Positions 1-7,854 of a stretch of DNA of 37,529 bases are shown one piece after another. A program made the translations under genes and the position numbers. The DNA comes from Chloroflexota bacterium (GTDB lineage: Bacteria > Chloroflexota > UBA11872 > UBA12225): positions 1 through 37,529 of the forward strand of contig JACQGX010000104.1 of assembly GCA_016199265.1 (NCBI GenBank), read 5' to 3'. A model generated the notes under the pieces. It was not told where the DNA came from. It saw only the letters and a program-made list of their open reading frames with translations, and ran no database searches. Every line of letters begins with the position of its first letter. The first letter of the stretch is position 1.

Positions 1-1
1 C

Positions 2-1900
2 GCCTCCCCCACGGCCACGCCGACCCCCTCGAGGACGGCCACGGCTTCCTCTCCCCCGGCGGCGACCGCCACGGTCACCCAGCCGCGTCTGCCGGCGGCC
101 GCCGCGCCGCCGCGCCGGCCTCCCGCCGCGGGGCTGGCCCCCCAGGCGGTCCGCCTGGCGCAGACGCCGGCGACCAGCATGTGGATCACCGACGGCTACG
201 TCAATGCCGTGGTGGAGGTGGGTGGGGTCATCTACCTGGGCGGGTCGTTCACGCGGGTGGGCCCGGCCACCGGCAGCTTCGTCAAGCTGGACGGGGCCAG
301 CGGGGCGCCCGACCTGACCTTCGCCCGCGTGGCCGTCGGGGTCAATGGCGCCGTGCTTGCCGTGGCCGCGGACGGCGCCGGGGGGTGGTACATCGGGGGC
401 GCCTTTGGCGGCGTCAGCGGGCAAGCCCGCAGCAACCTGGCGCACATCCTGGCCGACGGCACCCTCGACCTCACCTGGAACCCCGGCGCCAACGGCTTGG
501 TCTCCGCGCTGGCGGTGAGCGGGGGCACCGTCTACGCCGGGGGCGGCTTCACCACCATCGGCGGCGTGGCCCGCAACAACCTGCCGGCGATCGGCACCGA
601 CGGCACCCTCGACCCCACCTGGGACCCCGACCCTATCGGAACGATCTTCCAATCGGGCGTGGGACCAGTCTACTCCCTGGCGGTGAGCGGCAGCACCGTC
701 TACGCCGGGGGCGGCTTCACCAGCGTGGGGCGGTGGCCCCAGGCCTCCTTCGCCGCCGTCGGCGCGGTCGCCGAGGCGACCCCGACCCCCACCCCGACCA
801 GCACGCCCACGAACACACCCACAGCGACGAGCACCGCGACCACCACGCCCACCTCAACGCCGAGCGCCACCCCCATCGACACACCGACCGCCACCAGCAC
901 GCTGACGCCGACCGGGACCCCCACCGCCACGGCCACCAGCACAGGCACGGTCACCCCGGCGCCAACCGAGACGCCGACGCCCACGCCCACCCCGACGCCG
1001 ACGATGACCCCAACTGCCACGAACACCCCGACGGCGACGAGCTCGGCGGTACCTGAATCGGCGGCACCCGAGCCGGCGGCGCCCGCGGCGACAAGCACGC
1101 CAGTGCCGGCGACCTCCACGCCGCCACCGGCGCCGAACCCGACGAGGACGCCGCTCCCGCCGACACCGACGCCGCTGCCGGCGACGGCCACGCCCGACCC
1201 GCGGGTGGCGCTACAAGTGGGCGCGGCCACACCGGTGCCAGTGCGGGTGCCCGGAGCCGCCGGCGGCGTGACGGTGGCCGTGCCGCTGGCGGTGCCGCCG
1301 GCCGGCGCGCCCGGCGGCACCGGCGCGGCGGTGGTAGTACCCCAGGCCGCGGTCGAGGCATTGCCGGCGGGGCTACGGCTGGTGGTGCAGTACCAGCCCG
1401 AACCGGCGGCCGCGCGCACGAACGAGGTCGTGGCCGGCAGCCTGGGTGGGGGCGTGGCGCAGCGGATCGCGCCGCCGATCGACCTGAGGCTCATCGCGCA
1501 AGACATCCCCAGTGGCCAGGAGCGGCCGGTGCCCGAGCCGATCCGGCCGCAGGAGGTGTTCGTCGCCCTGCCGGTGCTGGTGCCGTCCAGCGGCGACCGC
1601 CGGCCGCCGACCGCCGAGGCAGCCGGGGCAGCCAGCGCGTCTGCGGTAGCGAGCGCGGCCGGCGCGCTAGGTGTCAGCGTGCCCCAGGGGGAGTTTGCCT
1701 GGCTGATGGAGGTGCGTGAAGACGACGAGTTCCTGGGCTACTACCGGCTGGAGGGGGTGTTCGACGTGGCGAGCAACCGGCTGGTGTACCGGGTGCCGGT
1801 GTCGCTCCTCCAGGGCACGCTGTTCCTGCCGGTGGTGCTGCAGCCCGCGTGGGTGGCGAACCACGATCCCGAGGTCCACATCTGGTCGAGTCCGTTCTAA
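2..1900 (+). CDS. Delta-60-repeat beta-propeller surface protein with Thr/Pro linker, 5' truncated
   Basis: The frame is open from the left window edge, so the true start lies upstream; the first ATG at 179 is inside an already coding-like stretch (TPT-rich, then [15 protein letters not shown]). From 179 to about 770 there are at least three repeats with [10 protein letters not shown] and GTLDPTWDP-type motifs, characteristic of delta-60 repeat (DUF5122-like) beta-propellers. About 120 residues of TPTPT/TNTPTAT low complexity follow (780-1200), a typical cell-wall or surface linker. The last 230 residues are a beta-rich domain with [19 protein letters not shown]. The protein stops at TAA 1898-1900 in the middle of what looks like a conserved C-terminal domain that continues in another frame (see next entry). 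Role inferred: extracellular or surface-attached protein; no enzymatic residues seen. The low-complexity linker also produces long antisense open frames that are not genes. Confidence 0.75.
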   Translation, partial: ASPTATPTPSRTATASSPPAATATVTQPRLPAAAAPPRRPPAAGLAPQAVRLAQTPATSMWITDGYVNAVVEVGGVIYLGGSFTRVGPATGSFVKLDGASGAPDLTFARVAVGVNGAVLAVAADGAGGWYIGGAFGGVSGQARSNLAHILADGTLDLTWNPGANGLVSALAVSGGTVYAGGGFTTIGGVARNNLPAIGTDGTLDPTWDPDPIGTIFQSGVGPVYSLAVSGSTVYAGGGFTSVGRWPQASFAAVGAVAEATPTPTPTSTPTNTPTATSTATTTPTSTPSATPIDTPTATSTLTPTGTPTATATSTGTVTPAPTETPTPTPTPTPTMTPTATNTPTATSSAVPESAAPEPAAPAATSTPVPATSTPPPAPNPTRTPLPPTPTPLPATATPDPRVALQVGAATPVPVRVPGAAGGVTVAVPLAVPPAGAPGGTGAAVVVPQAAVEALPAGLRLVVQYQPEPAAARTNEVVAGSLGGGVAQRIAPPIDLRLIAQDIPSGQERPVPEPIRPQEVFVALPVLVPSSGDRRPPTAEAAGAASASAVASAAGALGVSVPQGEFAWLMEVREDDEFLGYYRLEGVFDVASNRLVYRVPVSLLQGTLFLPVVLQPAWVANHDPEVHIWSSPF

Positions 1901-2054
1901 GGACGCGGTCGACTTCGGCGCGGCGGCGCCACAATGGACGGTGTTCCCGGTGCTGGCGCCCCAGGTGGGCAGCCGGGTGCAGGTCTACAACCCGGCGACC
2001 GACGGCAGCGGCTGGCTCGACGTGGCGGGGGTGGGGCCGGTCGACGGGCCGTAG
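1896..2054 (+). pseudogene. Out-of-frame C-terminal continuation of the surface protein
   Basis: Immediately after the TAA, frame 3 reads [16 protein letters not shown], then VYNPATDGSGWLDVAGVGPV and stops at 2054. This reads as the natural end of the preceding domain (…[10 protein letters not shown] | KDAVDFG…): the composition is the same, the residue pattern is protein-like and the codons keep high third-position GC. A one- or two-base indel near 1892-1900 would join the two pieces. It may be a genuine mutation or a sequencing/assembly error. Confidence 0.6.
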
Positions 2055-2212
2055 CGGTGGGCCAGCGGGCGGCGGGCGGCGGCCGGTCCTCGGGTCATCG
2101 GCTGAGGCCCTGGCCCGGCGCCCTTCCGCTACCGGCGCCCTCGAGGCGGGATCGAGCGCGTCGCAGAGGCCCGTCAGGGGCACTGCCGTTGGTCCAGCCC
2201 AGTCCTTAACCG

Positions 2213-2344
2213 GTGGATAGCAGCGGCTCGCTTGGGCAGTGGCCGCGGACGCGGATGACCGACCCCGACCGGGCGCAGCGCCTGTGGCTGGCGGTGGCGG
2301 TCGCCACGCTGTGGCTGCGCCGGCTGGCCGGTTCTGGGACACGA
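2213..2344 (+). pseudogene. Transposase C-terminal remnant (IS4-type DDE family)
   Basis: The stretch reads GQWPRTRMTDPDRAQRLW followed by LAVAVATLWL. This resembles the region just after the catalytic glutamate in IS4-type DDE transposases, where RMTDPxRAxRLWLAxAVATLW is common. No catalytic D, D or E is present, no complete ORF surrounds it and the frame degenerates after about 2320. The surrounding 2055-2633 has no other credible gene. I take it as the tail of a deleted insertion sequence. Family assignment is from memory of the motif, not from an alignment. Confidence 0.5.
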
Positions 2345-2480
2345 TCTACATGGAGTGCCTTGCCGCCGAGTTCGCCAGTCCGACCTTGGCACGCATCCTG
2401 GCGCCGGATGAACCCCGAGCCGGGTAGGCGTAAGTGCCAAGACTGTCCCAGATGGTCCCAAAGGGGGTACGCCATCTGAT

Positions 2481-2544
2481 GGGCGGCCCCGCCGGGGGCT
2501 GAAGCCGCCCGGCTGAGTGTGCGAAGCACGCTGGAAGCGCGCTG
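2481..2544. repeat. GC-rich palindromic intergenic element
   Basis: GGGCGGC (2481-2487) pairs with GCCGCCC (2504-2510), and directly after it GTGTGCGAAGCACGC forms a second small imperfect hairpin. The CCGGGGGCTGAAGCC-like core resembles REP-type repeats often seen in environmental genomes. It lies between the transposase scrap and the dehydrogenase remnant. Confidence 0.4.
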
Positions 2545-2633
2545 AAAAGGGAGGGCATGCGCCATCCGGCGTTGGCGTGCCTTGGATCGAGCTGCGCGGC
2601 GCCACATGCTATGATCGGCGCCGGCGAGAGCGG

Positions 2634-2957
2634 ATGGACGTGCAGGGCGGCCAAAAGCCGGACACACTGCTCGGCAAGGTGGCACTGGTGACCGGTGCGT
2701 CGCGTGGGATCGGCGCCGCCGTTGCGCGGCTGCTGGCCGAGAGCGGCATCTCGCTGGTGGTCGTCAGCGGCGATCTGATCGAGGGCACGATCACGCCCCG
2801 GCTCATGCAGCGCCAGAGTCCCGGCCTGATTGATATCCGCCGGCAACAAGCCGGGGCGCTCCCCACGGTCGGAGAGTTCGCCGGCGCGATTGTCGACGCC
2901 GCGACCAATCCTGATCTGGAGAGCGGCGCCACCATTTACATCGGCAGCACAGAATGA
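2634..2957 (+). pseudogene. Short-chain dehydrogenase/reductase with internal deletion
   Basis: The 107-residue product begins MDVQGGQKPDTLLGKVALVT and carries the SDR cofactor motif TGASRGIG, then jumps after about 45 residues to a typical SDR C-terminal region (GDLIEGTITPRLMQ … DAATNPDLESGATIYIGS). The NAG motif and the catalytic Ser and Tyr-x-x-x-Lys are all missing, so about 130 residues of a normal roughly 240-residue SDR have been lost in frame. ATG 2634 is chosen because it is the first ATG near the family start, with a purine-rich GAGAG a few bases upstream; the frame is open further upstream without homology. It cannot be an active oxidoreductase as it stands. A TATGAT box lies at 2610-2615. 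Confidence 0.65.
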
Positions 2958-3086
2958 GAGTCGTAAGCGACCGCGGCTGATCTCGGGCAAGGCAGTGAGC
3001 GACGCCGTGTGGGTGCATATGGCACCGTAATGCTGGTACCTGCTGGCTGCATAAGGTATATGCTGTGTGAAAAGCGCTTTCCGGCT

Positions 3087-4172
3087 ATGGCTGCAGATCC
3101 CGACGATGCAGAACTGATCGCCTTCGCCCCTGAGAAGGTTGCGCGGGCAGTGCCGGCCGACGCCGTGCTTCGAGTGGCAGAAGACGCTTATGGGCTCGGG
3201 CCACTGGCTGAGATGGGGGACCTGGGCGGGGCGTTCAATCTGAACCTGCTCGTTCGTTCCCCAGCCGGGGCGCACGTCTTGCGCGTGCATCGCCCGTGGG
3301 TCACCTCTGACTGGGTGGCGACGCTGCACCGGGCCAAGGGCCTCCTCGCGCAGAGCGGCATCCCAGTGTGCCAGCCTATTCGCACGCGTGCCGGCGAAGC
3401 GATGCTGGTGGTGGACGGGCGCGTGGTGGAGGTGGAGCCGTTCGTCGCCCACGATGCGCGGGCCGATACGTGGCCCCGCGACGTCCGCGCGTTTGCCATG
3501 TTGGCACGGCTTCACGATGCGTTTGCGCAAGATGGCCTGGGTCTCTTCGTGCCGCCACGGGTGAGCAACTACGGCACACCCCTCCAGTTGGAACGGTGGC
3601 TCGCAAAGACGGAGCGTCTTGTCCTCGGACGCCTCGAAGAGGATGAGCGGCGGCGGGGCCTGGAGGCCGAACGGGCGCTCTCAATCTGTCGCGCCACGCG
3701 GGATGTGCTGGGCTGGTTCGGCGCGTGGTGGGAAACCGTGGGCGAACAACTGCCGCGTCTGCTGACCCACGGCGATTACGGTGGGGGCAACGTGCTGTTC
3801 CAGAACGACCAGGTGATCGCAATCCTTGACTTCGACTTTCTGGATTTCCGGGAACGCGTCTTTGACCTCGCCTACTCACTCTACTGGGCGCTGGTGCGAG
3901 GCGCACCCGACGTGCCGTTCGAGTGGATTTCCTGGACATCCGCGGCGGCCGCACTTGCCGCTTACGACGCAACGACCGAGTACCCGTTGACCGAGTCCGA
4001 ATGGCGCGCCCTGCCGGCGGAAATGGTCCGGGTGCCGTTGTACTGGGTGGCAACAGCCTGTTTCTCCGGCGACTCCATCGGCGAGGTCGTGCGCATGGCG
4101 GCCGGTGTCGACCGCGCGCGATGGCTGGCAGACCACCAGGCACATGTGGCCGACGAACTGCGCCGAGCATGA
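3087..4172 (+). CDS. APH-fold (aminoglycoside/choline/homoserine kinase-like) phosphotransferase
   Basis: The predicted protein of 361 residues has the phosphotransferase catalytic loop HGDYGGGNVLF (His228, Asp230, Asn235) and the metal-binding LDFDF motif (Asp248), the two hallmarks of the APH superfamily. The N-terminal lobe has GDLGGAFNLNLLV and VLRVHRP, matching the nucleotide-binding strands. The family phosphorylates small hydroxylated substrates (aminoglycosides, choline, homoserine, sugars) with ATP in the cytosol; the substrate cannot be read from sequence. The frame is open upstream to a GTG at 3009, with further ATGs at 3030 and 3060. ATG 3087 is preferred because upstream residues look non-conserved, but no start has a clear Shine-Dalgarno. 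The gene ends at 4172, directly abutting the end of convergent vapC at 4173, so there is no room for a separate terminator. Confidence 0.8.
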   Translation: MAADPDDAELIAFAPEKVARAVPADAVLRVAEDAYGLGPLAEMGDLGGAFNLNLLVRSPAGAHVLRVHRPWVTSDWVATLHRAKGLLAQSGIPVCQPIRTRAGEAMLVVDGRVVEVEPFVAHDARADTWPRDVRAFAMLARLHDAFAQDGLGLFVPPRVSNYGTPLQLERWLAKTERLVLGRLEEDERRRGLEAERALSICRATRDVLGWFGAWWETVGEQLPRLLTHGDYGGGNVLFQNDQVIAILDFDFLDFRERVFDLAYSLYWALVRGAPDVPFEWISWTSAAAALAAYDATTEYPLTESEWRALPAEMVRVPLYWVATACFSGDSIGEVVRMAAGVDRARWLADHQAHVADELRRA

Positions 4173-4562
4173 CTAACGCCGGAGTGAGAGGAGCTGTACC
4201 CCCGGCATCGGGTAGTCCTTGACGTTACTCGTGATAATGGTGGCGCCGTGCTCCATCGCCACCGCAGCGATCAGGGTGTCGGTGGTGGAGAGGGTCTGGC
4301 CCTGCTGCGCAAAGTCGTAGCGCATTTCTCCAGCCTGCATCGCGGCTTGTGGCGAGACGTCCCAATAGGCCAGCGTGGAGAACACCTGCTGCCAGTAGGC
4401 ACGATCCGGAGGGGCGATGCCGGCAAAGAACTCCGCGACATTGATGGCGCACACGCCGAGCTCGTCATCCTGGGTGATGAACTGTTGGATACGGGAGGTC
4501 GCCGGTTCGCGTCCCTTCGAGTAGTCGATGAGGGCATCAGTATCAATCAGATAGCGGCTCAT
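4173..4562 (-). CDS. vapC: VapC-type PIN-domain ribonuclease toxin
   Basis: The 129-residue PIN-domain protein has all four acidic metal ligands: Asp7 (LIDTD), Glu44 (NVAEFF), Asp95 (STTDTLIA) and Asp116 (NVKDYP). VapC toxins are Mg-dependent endoribonucleases cleaving tRNA or rRNA; the target is not predictable here. The start overlaps the end of the upstream antitoxin gene by 4 bp (4559-4562), the classic translationally coupled vapBC arrangement. Length and motif spacing are normal and it appears intact. Confidence 0.9.
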   Translation of the reverse strand: MSRYLIDTDALIDYSKGREPATSRIQQFITQDDELGVCAINVAEFFAGIAPPDRAYWQQVFSTLAYWDVSPQAAMQAGEMRYDFAQQGQTLSTTDTLIAAVAMEHGATIITSNVKDYPMPGVQLLSLRR

Positions 4563-4849
4563 CGGGCCGCCTCAAGCCGCTCAAGCCGCCTATCATCGGC
4601 CTGGCGAGACCGTCTGACCCACGCCGCGGCGGCCTCACTCGTCTCCCAGCCTGGGATCTCCCGATCGGCCAGCGCGCCGGCCGCGTTCTTTAGGATGGTG
4701 GCGCGACGCGCTCTGGCGAGCTTCTCCTCCACCGCCTCGGTGAAGAAGCGGCTGCGCCCCCGCTTGCCCGCTAGTTGATCGACGGCGTCCACGAGCTCCT
4801 TCGGAACGATCATGTGCGTTCTCACGGTGCCTCCACTCATCTTGACCAT
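4559..4849 (-). CDS. vapB: VapB-type ribbon-helix-helix antitoxin
   Basis: The 96-residue protein has an N-terminal ribbon-helix-helix domain (TVRTHMIVPKELVDAVDQLA then GRSRFFTEAVEEKL) and a charged C-terminal tail, WETSEAAAAWVRRSRQADDR, that would wrap the toxin. It should bind and neutralise VapC and, with it, repress the operon. ATG 4849 is chosen because the extended -10 box ends only about 27 bp upstream and AAAGGG lies 12 bp ahead; a second ATG at 4840 is possible. It is not the AbrB-fold type of VapB. Confidence 0.85.
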   Translation of the reverse strand: MVKMSGGTVRTHMIVPKELVDAVDQLAGKRGRSRFFTEAVEEKLARARRATILKNAAGALADREIPGWETSEAAAAWVRRSRQADDRRLERLEAAR

Positions 4850-4867
4850 GTAGTCGTGGCCCTTTTA

Positions 4868-4887
4868 GTGTGACGAGTATAGCACAC
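4868..4887 (-). promoter_or_regulatory. vapBC promoter and candidate operator
   Basis: Reading the minus strand, TGCTATACT is an extended -10 (TGn + TATACT, box at 4876-4881) with only a weak -35. It is framed by the inverted repeat GTGTG (4868-4872) and CACAC (4883-4887), which would place a bound repressor over the -10. Autorepression by VapB/VapBC is the family rule; this site is inferred from position and symmetry only. Confidence 0.5.
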
Positions 4888-5035
4888 AGTCGAAATCTCC
4901 AGTTGTGGAGCCGATCTTGACGAGCGATTACAGAGGAATAGATCGAAGAGCGGGGCAGCTACCGTCCGACCAGCAGTTGGCAGGTGCCGGGAATTGGGCC
5001 GTGCGCGTGCGGTTCGGGGGAAGTACACTGTGTGT

Positions 5036-5428
5036 ATGAGCACTAGGCCTACCAGCCGCACACTGGCCGCCAATGGCACCGCGGGCGCTACCATGGACAC
5101 TACCGTTGGTCACAGCGCGGCGAGCATGGTCGATGCAGATCGTGACCTGCGCTACGGACTGCTCGAACTCGAGACGGGTAATATGGTCGGATTCTTTGAG
5201 ACGGAGGCGGCCGCGCTCGCCGCCGTCGTCGACTCGATCGACCGTTATGGGATGGAAGCGGTGGAAACGCTCGCCTTGGCCCACTTTGTATCAGGTGAGG
5301 TAGCGGCTGTTGCGGAAGGGGAGCAGTTGGTGGAGCACGCCCTGGCCGCGGTCCGCGGGAAGGCGAGCAATGGGAAGACAGCCTCGCCGCCCGAGCCGGC
5401 GCCAAAGTCCACGCGCGCTACCGCGTAA
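5036..5428 (+). CDS. Small hypothetical protein, acidic alpha/beta
   Basis: The protein has 130 residues. After a disordered Thr/Ala-rich N-terminus comes a compact segment, DLRYGLLELETGNMVGFFET … AALAAVVDSIDRYGMEAVET … VAEGEQLVEHAL, then a Lys/Pro/Ala-rich tail. The pattern (ELETGNxVGxFxTExxALxxV … GxxxVxTLAL … AEGxxLxxxA) resembles small uncharacterised proteins I associate with Chloroflexota genomes, but I cannot name a family. ATG 5036 follows GGGGGAAG at about 10 bp, a usable ribosome site. TTGACG (4917-4922) and TAGATC (4939-4944) with 16 bp between them may be its promoter. Expression as a single gene is likely since the neighbours face other ways or are distant. Confidence 0.65.
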   Translation: MSTRPTSRTLAANGTAGATMDTTVGHSAASMVDADRDLRYGLLELETGNMVGFFETEAAALAAVVDSIDRYGMEAVETLALAHFVSGEVAAVAEGEQLVEHALAAVRGKASNGKTASPPEPAPKSTRATA

Positions 5429-5749
5429 TGGTCTAGGATGGCTCAGGTAGTGTCTCCGCGGGCAAGCGCCCGCTCCGGGTGCTGACGAGATCCGACTCGA
5501 GCTCGAGCGCGGCACGGTTGTGGAGCTAGGTCCGCACGATCTCTCTCGTCCTCTTGACCATCTATTCGCGACCCTCTCTATGTGACCCACGTACCACACG
5601 ACGGCACTCTCAGCAATGGAAACGGGGAGTCCGATCGCATCGTGCGTAGATATATTGCCGCTGTCGACACTAGCAAGCCATTCGTGCTATGGTGGCGCTG
5701 GGTGCTGTGTGCGATTCTGTGAGCGCAGAAGGATTGGGGAGCGAGACGC
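5429..5749 (+). other. Intergenic region with a start-less coding remnant
   Basis: No complete gene was found. Frame 5451-5585 reads 44 residues without a start codon, including IRLELERGTVVELGPHDL and RPLDHLFATLSM, and stops at TGA 5583-5585. This is more protein-like than chance frames nearby and may be the tail of a lost gene. The last 20 bp hold GGGGAGCGAGACGC, the ribosome site of the next gene. Confidence 0.4.
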
Positions 5750-7201
5750 ATGCTTGATGTCGGGCAGTTAGAGCAGTACGTCGAAGAGCAGATGCGGGCG
5801 TGCCGGGTTCCTGGGCTCGCCCTGGCGATCGTGCAGGGCGAGGAGGTGGTGTACGCGAGGGGCTTCGGCGTCACCAGTGTCGAGGATGGCGGCGTGCCGG
5901 TGACGCCGCAGACGCTCTTCCGCATTGGCTCCGTCACGAAGGCGCTCACCGGCACGGCGATCATGCGGCTGGTGGAGGCCGGTGCGCTCGAGCTCGATCG
6001 GCCGATCCGGGAGTACGTTCCCTGGTTTACGTTGAGCGACCGCGCCGCTGCGGAACGGGTCACCCTGCGCATGCTCTTGAGCCATACCTCCGGCCTGCCG
6101 CACGATTACCGCCTGCATGGCCGGTCTGATCCCGCGGGCCTCGAGGCGTACGTGCGGGAAGTGGTTTCCCGGTACCCACTTGTCGCGCCGCCGGGCAAGG
6201 TCTACTCCTACAGCGATCCTGGGCTTGACGTGGCCGGTTACGTGGCCGAAGTGGTCGCCGCCAAGCCGTTCGCCCACTTGATGCAGGAGATGGTCTTCGC
6301 GCCGCTGGAGATGCGCCGGACGACGTTCGACCCACTGGTGGCGATGACGTATCCGTTGGCGCAGGTGCACGACCTCCTGGACGACGGCACGATGTGCGTC
6401 CAGCACCGTGCCCACGACAACACGTCGCAGTATCCGTGCGGCTTGCTCTTCTCCACCGCGCTCGACCTCGCCAACTTCGCGCTGTTGCATTTGCATGCGG
6501 GCCGCTTCCGTGACCGGCAGATCCTGTCTCCAGCCTCGGTGGCTCAGATGCACGCCATCCAAGCGCTGGACTACACCCCCTGGAACGGCGCCTATGGGTT
6601 GACGTTTCACGTCGGCACCTACAAGGGCGTTCGCCGGGTGGGACACGACGGTGGGGAAAGCAGCTATGGCGCCCGGCTGGTGCTGGTGCCCGACGCGCCG
6701 GATGGAGGGCTGGGCGTCGTGCTCCTGTGCAATCGTGCGCACGCGTTCCGCGTCGCGTCACAGCGCATTCTGATGCGCGTGATGGACGAGGCCCTCGATT
6801 TGCCCGCGCAGGCACCCGCTCCACAGCCGGTGGAGCCGGACAAGACCTGCTGGCCGCAGTATGTCGGGAGCTATCTGGGGCCGATGTGCGGTCTGGCGAC
6901 CGTACGGGAGGAAGCTGGCCAGCTTGTGCTCGATTGGTGCGGCGAGGCGACGCCTTTGCGTGCGCTGCGGCGAGACCTGTACCTTGCCGGAGGAAGCGCG
7001 GTTGGTTTTGTGACCGAGCCGGAAGGACCGACACAGTTTATGCTGCTCAATAGCCATCCATGCCGGCGCATCGAGGCACCGACGGCGTTTGTGCCCGATG
7101 CCGATACACTGGCCTCGTTCGTGGGGACGTACCGGCCCTCCTTCGGGGCCAGCGGGAGTTCGCGTCCCGGACAAAGGGGACCAGCATCGCAACGTCGATG
7201 A
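5750..7201 (+). CDS. Serine hydrolase, class C beta-lactamase fold (EstB/PBP-like)
   Basis: The 483-residue protein shows the three family motifs: Ser61-Val-Thr-Lys64 (nucleophile and general base), Tyr152-Ser-Tyr and GHDGG (His299 replacing KTG), plus LLSHTSGLPHDY. There is no signal peptide, so it acts in the cytosol as an esterase, peptidase or amidase; true beta-lactamase activity is unlikely. After residue 360 comes one lipocalin-like C-terminal repeat (WPQYVGSYLGPMCGL … FMLLNSHP). A second begins (TLASFVGTY) but breaks into a low-quality tail, SFGASGSSRPGQRGPASQRR. The tail overlaps the end of an antisense gene, so the C-terminus appears truncated by a rearrangement near 7135-7200. GGGGAG 9 bp before ATG supports the start. 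Confidence 0.85.
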   Translation: MLDVGQLEQYVEEQMRACRVPGLALAIVQGEEVVYARGFGVTSVEDGGVPVTPQTLFRIGSVTKALTGTAIMRLVEAGALELDRPIREYVPWFTLSDRAAAERVTLRMLLSHTSGLPHDYRLHGRSDPAGLEAYVREVVSRYPLVAPPGKVYSYSDPGLDVAGYVAEVVAAKPFAHLMQEMVFAPLEMRRTTFDPLVAMTYPLAQVHDLLDDGTMCVQHRAHDNTSQYPCGLLFSTALDLANFALLHLHAGRFRDRQILSPASVAQMHAIQALDYTPWNGAYGLTFHVGTYKGVRRVGHDGGESSYGARLVLVPDAPDGGLGVVLLCNRAHAFRVASQRILMRVMDEALDLPAQAPAPQPVEPDKTCWPQYVGSYLGPMCGLATVREEAGQLVLDWCGEATPLRALRRDLYLAGGSAVGFVTEPEGPTQFMLLNSHPCRRIEAPTAFVPDADTLASFVGTYRPSFGASGSSRPGQRGPASQRR

Positions 7202-7385
7202 CGCCCGGCTGGTCGGGATCTGCGTAGTATCCCGAGTGCCAGCGACGTAGGAATTCCCGGCCGCTGATCTTTAGGTACCGTCTGGCGCGCCGATCGAGGA
7301 GCGCAAATGTCTCTTCGGGGCTAGCATCACGCACCGGCAAGGAGGCGGCCGCGGCAGTGCGGCTATCGGCCGGCGATACGGCCAC
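7047..7385 (-). CDS. Small conserved-type hypothetical protein, 3' end altered
   Basis: It starts at GTG 7385 behind a near-perfect Shine-Dalgarno AAAGGAGG (7394-7401) at 8 bp, the best ribosome site in this part of the window. The convincing part is the first 65 or so residues: SPEETFALLDRRARRYLKIS, GREFLRRWHSGYYADPDQPG and VIDVAMLVPFVRDANS. This matches a pattern of short proteins (…ARRYLxxSGxEFLRRWxxGxYADPDxPGVxxVAMLxPF) of unknown role that I recall from Actinobacteria and Chloroflexota, often next to PIN or toxin-antitoxin-like partners. Beyond about 7190 the frame runs antisense to the serine hydrolase and reads as Arg/Pro-rich noise. The original stop was probably lost at a junction. 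Confidence 0.6.
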   Translation of the reverse strand: MAVSPADSRTAAAASLPVRDASPEETFALLDRRARRYLKISGREFLRRWHSGYYADPDQPGVIDVAMLVPFVRDANSRWPRRRAGTSPRTRPVYRHRAQTPSVPRCAGMDGY

Positions 7386-7468
7386 TGTCGCGTCCTCCTT
7401 TCAAGTTACTCGTGCTACCAGTTCTACGCCCACCACTGGACTTTGGAGCCGGATGAGTGCTCGGTACT

Positions 7469-7771
7469 CTAGTCCCTCCATCCCCTCGCATCATTTGACA
7501 ATAGCCTACACCGTTTGTCTACTGCAACAAAACGGCCACCCTGGCGGCCCGGTGCCTGGGGCAGTGCTGGTCGGTGCTCGGAGTTCCTTGTCTCCTGGGC
7601 GAGATCTTCGGCGTGACCGCCGGCGCCCAGAAGCCGGTGGCAGAATCGATAGAGTGGCGCGGCGTGGGCAGCGACAAGGCGGGAAAAAGCGGCCAAGTCG
7701 CCACGTTGTGCGCGCCGCACGAGTTCGGCAGCGTCTGATACACCTCCAGGCGTTTCCTGTTTCGCCGGCAC
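7469..7771 (-). pseudogene. Truncated ECF RNA polymerase sigma factor
   Basis: From GTG 7771 the product reads DAAELVRRAQRGDLAAFSRL, VAAHAAPLYRFCHRLLGAG and GHAEDLAQET: sigma region 2.1-2.2, the core-polymerase-binding helices of an ECF (sigma-70 family) factor. Directly after AQET, at about 7620, the homology stops. Regions 2.3-2.4 and 4 (promoter recognition) are absent and the rest of the frame is unrelated. It cannot work as a sigma factor. No anti-sigma gene is seen. It sits beside the altered small gene and truncated hydrolase, suggesting one broken-up block at 7130-7770. Confidence 0.7.
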
Positions 7772-7854
7772 GTGTCTGCTTTCTGTCTGTTAGTCCCCTC
7801 CAACGAATGGAAAGTTACCGCGGCAAGCGGGCTCGTACGCGCCAGTAGGGCAGC

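Noticed and set aside
700-1506. Long Gly/Val/Ala-rich open frame on the minus strand opposite the surface protein
   Set aside because: It is the antisense of the TPT-rich linker; repeats like VGVGVGVGV only mirror the codons of the Thr/Pro repeats.
2517-2633. Upstream start for the SDR remnant
   Set aside because: The 39 extra residues cover the palindromic repeat and have no dehydrogenase-like features.
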